Shown one piece after another: positions 1 through 5,060 of a stretch of 5,383 nt of DNA (position 1 is its first letter; every line of letters begins with the position of its first letter). Where the stretch lies: contig SOIK01000087.1 in the NCBI GenBank assembly GCA_004377245.1, positions 1 through 5,383 on the forward strand. Direction: 5' to 3'. The notes below the pieces were generated by a model. That model was given only the letters and a program-made list of their open reading frames with translations. It was not told where the DNA came from and did no database searches. A program made the position numbers and the translations under genes. The stretch is from Sulfurovum sp. GTDB taxonomy: Bacteria > Campylobacterota > Campylobacteria > Campylobacterales > Sulfurovaceae.

Positions 1-205
1 CTTCGCCAAACACGACCTTTTGACGACTTTTACTGAGTTCACAAAGATGACAGTTTTGTGCCTGTTTTTGGAGTGATTCAAGCGTATTTGGGAGAGAAAG
101 GTCTAGTTCATCCTCTTTATAGGCTGTAATATTTGTATAATTGTAGCCTAGCTGTTTGAGTTGATAGAGCTGTTTGAGTAAAAGTGCATTTCGAAGGTTT
201 TTCAT
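1..205 (-). CDS. Uracil-DNA glycosylase, family 4-like (partial, N-terminal 68 residues)
   Basis: Partial gene: ATG at 205-203, reading leftwards and cut by the window edge after 68 codons. The N-terminus (MKNLRNALLLKQLYQLKQLG) is rich in Leu, Lys and Gln and probably helical. It leads into NCHLCELSKSRQKVVFGE at residues 51-68. The spaced cysteines C52 and C55, followed by a basic stretch and VVFGE, match the start of family 4/5 uracil-DNA glycosylases, where these are the first two of four Cys ligands of a [4Fe-4S] cluster and the FGE loop begins the catalytic core. The family removes uracil from deaminated DNA in the cytoplasm. The catalytic motifs and remaining cysteines lie outside the window. 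There is no Shine-Dalgarno, and the promoter predicts transcription starting at the ATG itself. A decayed copy of this 5' end lies at 1280-1465. Family assignment is confident; intactness cannot be judged. Confidence 0.88.
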   Translation of the reverse strand, partial: MKNLRNALLLKQLYQLKQLGYNYTNITAYKEDELDLSLPNTLESLQKQAQNCHLCELSKSRQKVVFGE

Positions 206-217
206 AGGAGTATTATA
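144..217. repeat. 74-bp direct repeat, copy A (glycosylase 5' end)
   Basis: Matches 1392-1465 at a constant offset of 1248 bases with no gaps and about 65 of 74 identities. The copies are in the same orientation and flank the DUF3943 gene. Confidence 0.88.
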
Positions 218-239
218 GCAAATATAAATGTATACTCAA
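212..239 (-). promoter_or_regulatory. Glycosylase promoter, extended -10, predicted leaderless
   Basis: On the minus strand TGCTATAAT (220-212) is a perfect extended -10. TTGAGT (239-234) is a 4/6 match to the -35, with a 16-bp spacer. Counting hexamer positions -12 to -7 places +1 at base 205, the A of the glycosylase ATG. The six bases between (ACTCCT read toward the gene) hold no Shine-Dalgarno. Leaderless transcription is inferred from this spacing. Confidence 0.7.
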
Positions 240-347
240 GTGCTTTGTATCATTTCGATATTTTCCCAAAATCCAAACATAGAAAAAATGAATTAGCAAT
301 AACCATTACATTGAGTCTGGCAAATAGGCTTAAAGTTTTTAAAAATA

Positions 348-368
348 AGTTTTCTTAATGAAAAAACT
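348..368 (-). terminator. Weak terminator candidate after the DUF3943 gene
   Basis: A 6-bp inverted repeat, AGTTTT (348-353) and AAAACT (363-368), lies just beyond the DUF3943 stop codon. On the minus strand it is followed by a T-rich run (TTATTTTT). The stem has one G-C pair and would be weak. The rest of 221-370 is AT-rich with no further gene or clear signal. Confidence 0.3.
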
Positions 369-370
369 GT

Positions 371-1270
371 TTAATATTTGAGATTAAACTGTAATCCAAA
401 ATAGGCTTTATTTATATAGGAGTTATCTTCTGAAAAATCTCTCGGTGAAAAATTTTTGATATTCTGGTTAAAGGAGTAGTCGATACTGATTTGGATATTG
501 GCAGCATTGAAGAGATTGTCGAAGTGTTTGTTCATCTCTCCGATCGGATTGAGAAGCCCCCGAGATAGACTGCCAAGTATCACTGAATCATAGACTAACC
601 CATTGTTTTGCATTATTTCATTGTAAAGATAATTTGCCCCTTCCCCTATAAGTGAACCCAATAGAGGATTAATGATCAGATCCTGTATCGAAGGCACTTC
701 GGTAAAGGCCTCCCAACCATATTCCCAGAAGAAAGTCGACATCAGTGCAGAGAGGATGGTTGACTCCTGCCAGGTCAAGCCAGCCTGCCGTCCCCATACA
801 TAATAGAATGAACCGGAGAGAGAATGACCGATATAGTTGACCGCCCAGTGATCATTATCCCAGACTGGTCCTTTATCGATATTCTCGGCATGTTTCTTCA
901 GATATGCTTGGGCACTGGTCATTTCTTTATATTTTTTTGGCCAGTTGCTGATGTTCTCTGGGAGTATGGCGATTACTCCCATGACAGCTACAGCTTCAAT
1001 CTGAAGATAGGCTAATTCGGTAAAGATCTTTTCATACCGATCATTCATTCGAAAGGGTATGATGGGAATTTTGTCATTTCCTGTAAAGAGATGGGGCATT
1101 AAACGCTCTTCGAGTGTTGCGTTGGCTTCCAAGATGGTATCTTTGTAGACAGAATCACTATAAAGAGGCAGACTCTTCAGTTGATCAGCTAGATTTTTAA
1201 CCTTATTTTCAGCTGTCACTGCAGAATTGAAATATAATAGTGCTAAAGAGATTCGAATCAGCGCTTTGAT
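371..1270 (-). CDS. DUF3943 domain protein, exported, with probable ATC start
   Basis: The family is recognised from WDNDHWAVNYIGHSLSG and, further on, WEYGWE and SIQDLIINPLLGSLIGE (about residues 136-210 counting from the ATC). This is the conserved core of DUF3943, whose function is not established. The C-terminus alternates polar and hydrophobic residues and ends in a terminal Tyr (AYFGLQFNLKY), as in the last strand of outer-membrane barrels, so an envelope location is likely. The first conventional start is GTG at 1219-1217, which gives 282 residues and no signal peptide. The frame stays open upstream to a TAA at 1282-1280. Within it lies a good signal peptide (KALIRISLALLYFNSAVTA, cleavage before Glu) beginning at ATC 1270-1268. 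AAGGA sits six bases ahead of that ATC, the same spacing as in the superoxide reductase gene. I therefore place the start at 1270 (299 residues), either as a non-canonical start or as a mutated ATG. It has its own promoter. Confidence 0.75.
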   Translation of the reverse strand: MKALIRISLALLYFNSAVTAENKVKNLADQLKSLPLYSDSVYKDTILEANATLEERLMPHLFTGNDKIPIIPFRMNDRYEKIFTELAYLQIEAVAVMGVIAILPENISNWPKKYKEMTSAQAYLKKHAENIDKGPVWDNDHWAVNYIGHSLSGSFYYVWGRQAGLTWQESTILSALMSTFFWEYGWEAFTEVPSIQDLIINPLLGSLIGEGANYLYNEIMQNNGLVYDSVILGSLSRGLLNPIGEMNKHFDNLFNAANIQISIDYSFNQNIKNFSPRDFSEDNSYINKAYFGLQFNLKY

Positions 1271-1276
1271 GGCTTT

Positions 1277-1281
1277 TCCTT
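1277..1281 (-). promoter_or_regulatory. Shine-Dalgarno that points to the ATC start at 1270
   Basis: AAGGA on the minus strand, separated by six bases from ATC at 1270-1268. It overlaps the TAA stop of the glycosylase fragment (TAAGGA). No comparable site precedes the GTG at 1219 or the CTG at 1261. Confidence 0.6.
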
Positions 1282-1453
1282 AGTATGCTTTTTTAGAGGT
1301 GGAATTTATTCTTATTATATCATAGCCAATGGAAAAATGGGTACTTTTACAGATCACTGTATTTATATCCCGTAATATATCCGTATTACGATAGCCTAGC
1401 TGTTTAAGTTGGTAAAGTTGCTTGAGTAAGAGTGCATTATGAAGGTTTTGCAT
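1280..1453 (-). pseudogene. Duplicated 5' fragment of the uracil-DNA glycosylase gene
   Basis: An ATG at 1453 opens a 57-codon frame beginning MQNLHNALLLKQLYQLKQLG, nearly the same as the glycosylase at 1-205 (MKNLRNALLLKQLYQLKQLG). Resemblance continues faintly to GYRNTDI (GYNYTNI in the intact copy), then stops; the remaining ~30 codons show no glycosylase features and no CxxC. At DNA level 1392-1465 aligns without gaps to 144-217, with 9 mismatches in 74 bases (about 88%), covering the first 21 codons, the ATG and the -10 hexamer. The TG of the extended -10 and the -35 are lost here, so expression is doubtful. The frame ends in a TAA that overlaps the Shine-Dalgarno of the DUF3943 gene. 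I read it as a remnant of a duplication rather than a functional gene; a small expressed peptide is not excluded. Confidence 0.72.
1314..1322 (-). promoter_or_regulatory. DUF3943 gene promoter, extended -10
   Basis: TGATATAAT on the minus strand is a perfect extended -10. No convincing -35 lies 16-18 bases upstream. Predicted +1 is near 1307, giving a leader of about 37 bases to the ATC at 1270. It sits inside the reading frame of the glycosylase fragment. Confidence 0.6.
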
Positions 1454-1465
1454 AGGAGTATTATA
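1392..1465. repeat. 74-bp direct repeat, copy B
   Basis: Second copy of the repeat at 144-217. It runs from TAGCCTAGC to GAGTATTATA on the plus strand. Its right end lies inside the 27-bp palindrome at 1449-1475. Confidence 0.88.
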
Positions 1466-1475
1466 CTCCTATGCA
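1449..1475. repeat. Perfect 27-bp palindrome (13-1-13)
   Basis: TGCATAGGAGTAT, a single T, then ATACTCCTATGCA. It lies 16 bases beyond the protease stop codon. The transcribed hairpin could act as a 3' end for the protease mRNA, but on the minus strand AAAACC follows instead of a T-run, so it is not a standard intrinsic terminator. It contains the ATG and the -10 hexamer of the glycosylase fragment and marks the end of the duplicated segment. Confidence 0.85.
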
Positions 1476-1490
1476 TCTTAATATTCTCTC

Positions 1491-2678
1491 TTAAAGGCAT
1501 GAACCATTTTCTATGTAGTAAAGCGCTGTTTTTAACATGGTCTCATTCTCGTCACCCATGAGATGTGTGATATCATCTTCTGCGATGCAGGTAGCAGGGA
1601 TACCATCAAAACTTGTCGTTTCTGCTGCATCGTTCCTTACAAAAAAGTTGATCAGAAAATAGTAGTTTTGCAGATATACCCTACCACTCATACCTACAGG
1701 TTTTCCATGTGTATCATCACCCACGGTTATGATGTTGTTTACACCTAGGTAAGGTACAAGTGCATTGATAACGGCTTCACTTGCCGAGGCTGAACCTTTG
1801 GTTGTAAGAAAGAAGACACGTTGCATACTCAGTTCATTACCATCTTGCATATCGGCATCTTCAAATGTATAGTTGTCATTGTTATGTTGATAATTTGCAT
1901 TCCAGTCAAGATACATCTGTCTTTGACTTGCATAAGCATTGCTGATGTTGTCGAGTAACGCACTGGCCGTTGCAACAGAGCCACCACCATTGTAACGAAG
2001 ATCGATCACTAATTCATCGATGTTTTCGTTATAAAAAGTACTAAAAAGAGTCTCGAACTCAGCGACAGAACTCTCAGTAAAAGAGTCAAAGCGTAAGTAA
2101 CCCACTTTTTGAGTACCTTGTGTGATGATTTTCCCCAGTGACACATTAAAACTATATTCGCTTGGTGTGAGTGTGACATCCATTTGAGTTCCGTCTCTCA
2201 GGACTGTAAAAGTGCTTGGTGTATTGAGATTTTGGCTTGCTTGGCTTACTAAAATATCGGTAACAACTTTACCATTGATTTCAAGAATTTGATCTCCCCT
2301 AAAAAGTTTTTCATAAGCAGGCGCATTGATACGCACAAGATAGATAAAAAAGTTAGTTGTATATCCAAATCCAAACCCTGCTGTTTTTTGATTGGCATAA
2401 TCTTCATATTCTTGCTGTGTCATGGTGAAGCTCCACTCGTCAGGTGAATTGAACCTTAAGTCATTTATCATCAATTGAGGGTCACTATATTGTGCATAAT
2501 CTATATTTGATGCTACCTGGTCGTACCATAGATATTCGGTTAAAAATAAGTTATATAAAAAGTGTTTCTCTTCTAAGGAAAATACTTGAACTTCTTCATC
2601 TGAACCAGCACTAGAACCACATGAACTTAATAATAGTGAAAGAGAAAATATGAAACTTAAAAAAAATTTATTTTTCAT
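1491..2678 (-). CDS. S41 family (C-terminal-processing-like) serine protease, lipoprotein
   Basis: 395 residues. The N-terminus is a lipoprotein signal: two Lys, a Phe/Leu-rich core to residue 19 and lipobox LSSC with C20 as the lipidated residue. Gly at +2 suggests no inner-membrane retention. Residues about 95-170 form a PDZ-like region (FRGDQILEINGKVV at 126-139). The S41 catalytic domain follows: DLRYNGGG (226-233), KGSASASE (294-301) with presumed nucleophile S298, and DDTHGKPVGM (321-330) with presumed general base K326. S41A proteases use such a Ser-Lys dyad to cleave near protein C-termini in the periplasm. Ser-Lys spacing is 28, against 25 in E. coli Prc, so loop lengths differ. C364 and C394 could form a disulfide. 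The start at 2678 is supported by GGAAGG nine bases upstream. It is monocistronic with its own extended -10. The natural substrate cannot be inferred from context. Confidence 0.88.
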   Translation of the reverse strand: MKNKFFLSFIFSLSLLLSSCGSSAGSDEEVQVFSLEEKHFLYNLFLTEYLWYDQVASNIDYAQYSDPQLMINDLRFNSPDEWSFTMTQQEYEDYANQKTAGFGFGYTTNFFIYLVRINAPAYEKLFRGDQILEINGKVVTDILVSQASQNLNTPSTFTVLRDGTQMDVTLTPSEYSFNVSLGKIITQGTQKVGYLRFDSFTESSVAEFETLFSTFYNENIDELVIDLRYNGGGSVATASALLDNISNAYASQRQMYLDWNANYQHNNDNYTFEDADMQDGNELSMQRVFFLTTKGSASASEAVINALVPYLGVNNIITVGDDTHGKPVGMSGRVYLQNYYFLINFFVRNDAAETTSFDGIPATCIAEDDITHLMGDENETMLKTALYYIENGSCL

Positions 2679-2721
2679 CTGAGAATACCTTCCATAAATA
2701 TGCCTAAATAATGAGTAGATT

Positions 2722-2730
2722 ATTATATCA
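2722..2730 (-). promoter_or_regulatory. S41 protease promoter, extended -10
   Basis: TGATATAAT on the minus strand, predicted +1 near 2715, leader about 37 bases to the ATG at 2678. No good -35. Its upstream region overlaps the divergent promoter of the small ORF. Confidence 0.6.
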
Positions 2731-2738
2731 AATATTTC

Positions 2739-2747
2739 TGCTATAGT
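2739..2747 (+). promoter_or_regulatory. Small-ORF promoter, extended -10, predicted leaderless
   Basis: TGCTATAGT is a one-mismatch extended -10. Positions -12 to -7 are 2742-2747, which puts +1 at 2754, the A of the small ORF's ATG. The six intervening bases (AATGTC) hold no Shine-Dalgarno. The geometry is identical to the glycosylase promoter at 212-220. Confidence 0.55.
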
Positions 2748-2753
2748 AATGTC

Positions 2754-2924
2754 ATGAAAAAACCATTAATATTATTTATCATTTTCGTTGTTTTACTTGT
2801 GCTTGCTAAAATGGCATACAATAAATATTGTGACTCTAAGCCTGAGGGTTGCAAGAATCAACTTAATGAAAAAGAGAAGTGTAATGGAAAGCAAGGCTTA
2901 CCAGAAGAGGGTGTTGATTGGTAA
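2754..2924 (+). CDS. Small single-TM or exported Cys-containing protein, 56 aa, unknown
   Basis: The family is not recognised. The frame gives MKKPLILFIIFVVLLVLA, then a short hydrophilic tail of about 35 residues with three cysteines (C26, C33, C43), ending GVDW. Lys-Lys followed by about 16 hydrophobic residues is a typical uncleaved signal anchor or signal peptide. No lipobox is present, since no Cys directly follows the hydrophobic core. The tail would face the periplasm, where its cysteines could form a disulfide or bind a metal, but CxxC is absent. Support for a real gene: a well-formed extended -10 exactly placed for a leaderless start, a hydrophobic N-terminus and a terminator starting seven bases after the stop. 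It diverges from the S41 protease and converges on catalase. Length alone would not prove it. Confidence 0.6.
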   Translation: MKKPLILFIIFVVLLVLAKMAYNKYCDSKPEGCKNQLNEKEKCNGKQGLPEEGVDW

Positions 2925-2930
2925 TTTAAA

Positions 2931-2957
2931 AAAGAGGATGAAAGGATCCTCTTCTTT
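2931..2957. terminator. Bidirectional intrinsic terminator between small ORF and catalase
   Basis: AAGAGGAT (2932-2939), loop GAAAGG, ATCCTCTT (2946-2953): a perfect 8-bp stem. On the minus strand the second arm runs into TTTTTT, making it a good terminator for catalase, whose stop is at 2963-2965. On the plus strand CTTTG follows, a weaker T-run for the small ORF ending at 2924. Confidence 0.85.
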
Positions 2958-2962
2958 GTAAA

Positions 2963-4405
2963 TTAAAGAGAAATATTTAGCTTCTTAGCCAATCTTTCTC
3001 CATACTCTTTATCTGCTTTCAGAAAATGTCCTATTTGAACTCTTAAAATCTCTTCTGGTACACCTACCATGGAAGCTGTAAGATTAGAGATAAGATCTTC
3101 TTGTTCTTTGGCGTTCATGACATGATAGAGTGCCCCAGCTTGAGAGAAGTCACTGTTTTCATCTGTATCGTACTCATATCTGGCTGCATCACCATCTATT
3201 TTGAGTGGTGGTTCATCCATAATATCTGTTTGCGTTGGTACTGCAAAATGACTTGGTTCATAGTTTGGTGTATCACCACCATTATCATCAAACCTCATTG
3301 TACCATTTCTGTAGCCATTATTAACATCAACTTTTGGCTTGTTAATAGGTAAGGAGTTATAATTTACACCTAAACGGTACCGTTGGGTATCGGGGTAAGA
3401 GAAGAGTCTTCCTTGAAGCATCTTATCTGGTGAAAAACCTATACCTGGTACCTTATTAGTAGGTGAAAAGGCGGCTTGTTCGACTTCTGCAAAGTAGTTT
3501 TCAGGATTTTTGTTAAGTTCCAAAATACCAACTTCCATCAGTGGGTAATCCCCATGAGGCCATACTTTTGTCACATCAAATGGGTTTATACGGTACGTCT
3601 CAGCTTCTATTTCTGGCATGATTTGCACATGTACTTTCCATTGAGGAAAATTACCTTCTTTAATGTTGTTAAAAAGATCTTCTGTTGCATAGTCTGGATT
3701 TTCTCCTGCCAGTCTAGTTGCCTCAGCAGCACTTAGTGTTTTGTTGCCTTGCATCGTTTTAAGATGGAACTTGACCCAAAATCGTTCATTGTTGGTATTG
3801 ATGAAACTATAGGTATGACTTCCATAACCATTCATATGTCTGAATCCATCTGGTGTACCACGGTTAGAAAATAGGGTAGTTAGCTGATGCAGACTCTCAG
3901 GTGACTTCGCCCAGAAATCCCACATCATAGTGTTTGATTTGAGGTTAGAACCCGGAAGTCTTTTTTGTGTATGTATGAAGTCAGGGAATTTCAGTGCATC
4001 ACGTATAAAGAAGACCGGAGTGTTGTTACCTACTAAGTCCCAGTTTCCTTCATCTGTGTAGAATTTTGTTGCGAATCCTCTAGGGTCACGTGCAGTATCA
4101 GCAGAACCACGCTCTCCTCCTACCGTTGAAAAGCGTGTAAATGTATCTGTCTTTTTTCCAATTTCAGCGAAGATGGAAGCTTTAGTGTATGCGGTAATAT
4201 CATGCGTCACAGTAAATGTCCCATGTGCTCCTGCTCCTTTAGCATGAACAATACGCTCAGGTATCTCTTCTCTGTCAAAATGGGCAAGTTTTTCCATCAA
4301 AAGTACATCTTGCATAAGTACAGGTCCTCTTGAACCTGCTGTGATGGAGTTTTGATTATTTTCTACTTTTCTACCATTCGCCATTGTTAAGTCTGTCTTT
4401 TTCAT
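2963..4405 (-). CDS. katA: Monofunctional haem catalase, small subunit (clade 3 type)
   Basis: 480 residues with no signal peptide, so cytoplasmic. It disproportionates H2O2 to water and oxygen. Every key residue is visible: distal His H54 in [12 protein letters not shown], catalytic Asn N127 in [14 protein letters not shown], and proximal haem ligand Tyr Y337 in [15 protein letters not shown] with R333 four residues earlier. Spacings H54-N127 (73) and H54-Y337 (283) equal those of human catalase (H75, N148, Y358). By the same offset, the four NADPH-contact residues of human catalase are kept as H173, R182, V281 and H284, so bound NADPH is likely. Length near 480 without a flavodoxin-like C-terminal domain indicates the small-subunit type. 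The ATG at 4405 is supported by AAGGA six to seven bases upstream. It has its own promoter with two copies of a 15-bp dyad shared with the superoxide reductase gene, and a strong terminator. Confidence 0.97.
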   Translation of the reverse strand: MKKTDLTMANGRKVENNQNSITAGSRGPVLMQDVLLMEKLAHFDREEIPERIVHAKGAGAHGTFTVTHDITAYTKASIFAEIGKKTDTFTRFSTVGGERGSADTARDPRGFATKFYTDEGNWDLVGNNTPVFFIRDALKFPDFIHTQKRLPGSNLKSNTMMWDFWAKSPESLHQLTTLFSNRGTPDGFRHMNGYGSHTYSFINTNNERFWVKFHLKTMQGNKTLSAAEATRLAGENPDYATEDLFNNIKEGNFPQWKVHVQIMPEIEAETYRINPFDVTKVWPHGDYPLMEVGILELNKNPENYFAEVEQAAFSPTNKVPGIGFSPDKMLQGRLFSYPDTQRYRLGVNYNSLPINKPKVDVNNGYRNGTMRFDDNGGDTPNYEPSHFAVPTQTDIMDEPPLKIDGDAARYEYDTDENSDFSQAGALYHVMNAKEQEDLISNLTASMVGVPEEILRVQIGHFLKADKEYGERLAKKLNISL

Positions 4406-4428
4406 TTTAAATCCTTTTCTATTTTAGA

Positions 4429-4443
4429 GGATAATTTTTATCC
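4429..4443. promoter_or_regulatory. Operator candidate, catalase site 1 (downstream)
   Basis: GGATAATTTTTATCC, a perfect 6-3-6 inverted repeat, centred near +9 relative to the start predicted from TAGAAT at 4456-4451. It matches the sites at 4474 and 5070 in 13 of 15 positions each. Confidence 0.6.
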
Positions 4444-4450
4444 ATAAGTA

Positions 4451-4456
4451 ATTCTA
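4451..4456 (-). promoter_or_regulatory. Catalase -10 candidate
   Basis: TAGAAT on the minus strand differs from TATAAT at one position. Predicted +1 is 4444, with a leader of about 39 bases. The -35 region 17 bases upstream (4474-4479) falls inside the second dyad. Other AT-rich hexamers occur upstream, so the assignment is tentative. Confidence 0.5.
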
Positions 4457-4473
4457 CATAGTTAATCCTTAAA

Positions 4474-4488
4474 GGATAATTATTTTCC
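4474..4488. promoter_or_regulatory. Operator candidate, catalase site 2 (over the -35)
   Basis: GGATAATTATTTTCC, the same motif as site 1, starting 45 bases further on, centred near -37. An overlapping perfect inverted repeat ATCCTTAAAGGAT (4465-4477) adds an opposed half-site. Confidence 0.6.
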
Positions 4489-4594
4489 TTTTAATAAAAT
4501 ATTATGAATAATTAGTTATAAAAGTAAATTACTGAATGTTGAGATATGAGAATAATAAAATAAAGATAAAAGAAGAGGAATATTTAGAAGAGAT

Positions 4595-4618
4595 AAGATA
4601 GAGGCAATCCTCTATCTT
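4595..4618 (-). terminator. Superoxide reductase terminator hairpin
   Basis: A perfect 10-bp stem, AAGATAGAGG (4595-4604) and CCTCTATCTT (4609-4618), with a four-base loop, starting 12 bases past the TAG stop. On the minus strand ATCTCTTCT follows, an interrupted T-run. Between here and the catalase promoter (about 4500-4594) I see only AT-rich sequence with no gene. Confidence 0.75.
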
Positions 4619-4630
4619 TAGTAGGGTAGA

Positions 4631-5014
4631 CTAGTTTACTGTCACTTCTACAGGAGTACCTTCCCAGATACCGTGTTTAGTACAGTAACCATGTGCAACA
4701 AGGTTAAGTTTTTTACCTGTTGGGATGATAGTAAATGTAGTTGTATTGTGTGCTTTAGTGTTACCAAGTGTTCCTGGAACATAAGTAGCTCTTGCAAGTA
4801 AAGTTTCACCATTATACAGTGTTACAGATTCGATATAGTGATCAAAATCATCTGGGTGCGTATATTCGTTACCCATTTTAACTGTTACTTCAAATGGCTC
4901 ACCAGCAGTTGCTGTGTCTGCACAAGTGATAAATGGTGAGTGTCTGTCGATAAGGTCTTTCTTTGCTTCTCTATCTACTTCGCTGATGTCTACGTATTTG
5001 TTAATTTTTGGCAT
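4631..5014 (-). CDS. Class II superoxide reductase-like protein (SORL, neelaredoxin-type)
   Basis: 127 residues from ATG 5014. Superoxide reductases carry one Fe bound by four His and one Cys and reduce superoxide to H2O2 without releasing O2. The full ligand set is visible: H25 (DRHSPFI), H53 and H59 (THPDDFDHYI) and C111 and H114 (CTKHGIW). There is no N-terminal desulforedoxin domain, so it is the one-iron class II form, cytoplasmic with no signal peptide. Unusual: the classical EKH motif beside the first His reads DRH, so the Glu that caps the oxidised iron is Asp and the Lys thought to attract superoxide is Arg. Start choice: the upstream in-frame ATG at 5056 would put the promoter -10 inside the coding region and has no ribosome site, whereas 5014 has AAAGGA at six bases. 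Catalase lies downstream with a matching operator, which fits removal of the H2O2 produced. Confidence 0.92.
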   Translation of the reverse strand: MPKINKYVDISEVDREAKKDLIDRHSPFITCADTATAGEPFEVTVKMGNEYTHPDDFDHYIESVTLYNGETLLARATYVPGTLGNTKAHNTTTFTIIPTGKKLNLVAHGYCTKHGIWEGTPVEVTVN

Positions 5015-5044
5015 ATTATTTCCTTTTTTATGTTTGATAAGACT

Positions 5045-5053
5045 ATTATAGCA
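5045..5053 (-). promoter_or_regulatory. Superoxide reductase promoter, extended -10
   Basis: TGCTATAAT on the minus strand, a perfect extended -10 with predicted +1 near 5038 and a 24-base leader containing AAAGGA. The -35 zone (about 5068-5073) lies within the 33-bp palindrome. Confidence 0.75.
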
Positions 5054-5060
5054 CAAGTAA

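Noticed and set aside
824..1015. A 63-codon plus-strand frame opposite the DUF3943 gene.
   Set aside because: Antisense to a recognisable family, with no ribosome site or promoter.
1217..1219. GTG as start of the DUF3943 protein.
   Set aside because: It falls inside the last residues of an apparent signal peptide (AVTA, with Val encoded by this GTG) and lacks a ribosome site.
1371..1390. A 7-bp inverted repeat, CGTAATA and TATTACG with a six-base loop.
   Set aside because: Short, AT-rich, with no T-run and not placed at a predicted promoter; probably chance within the decayed fragment.
3101..3736. Plus-strand frames opposite catalase (3101-3352 and 3476-3736), with a similar one opposite the protease at 1563-1748.
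   Set aside because: Shadows of strongly conserved genes on the other strand; their composition is that of antisense translation.
4501..4521. A PerR/Fur-like box near ATTATGAATAAT and TTATAA upstream of catalase.
   Set aside because: Only one half-site resembles TTATAATnATTATAA and the other matches about 2 of 7; expected by chance in such AT-rich DNA, and it lies well upstream of the predicted promoter.
5015..5056. An in-frame upstream ATG that would lengthen the superoxide reductase by 14 residues.
   Set aside because: It contains the perfect extended -10 and the predicted start of transcription, has no ribosome site, and adds residues not expected in the family; 5014 has AAAGGA correctly spaced.
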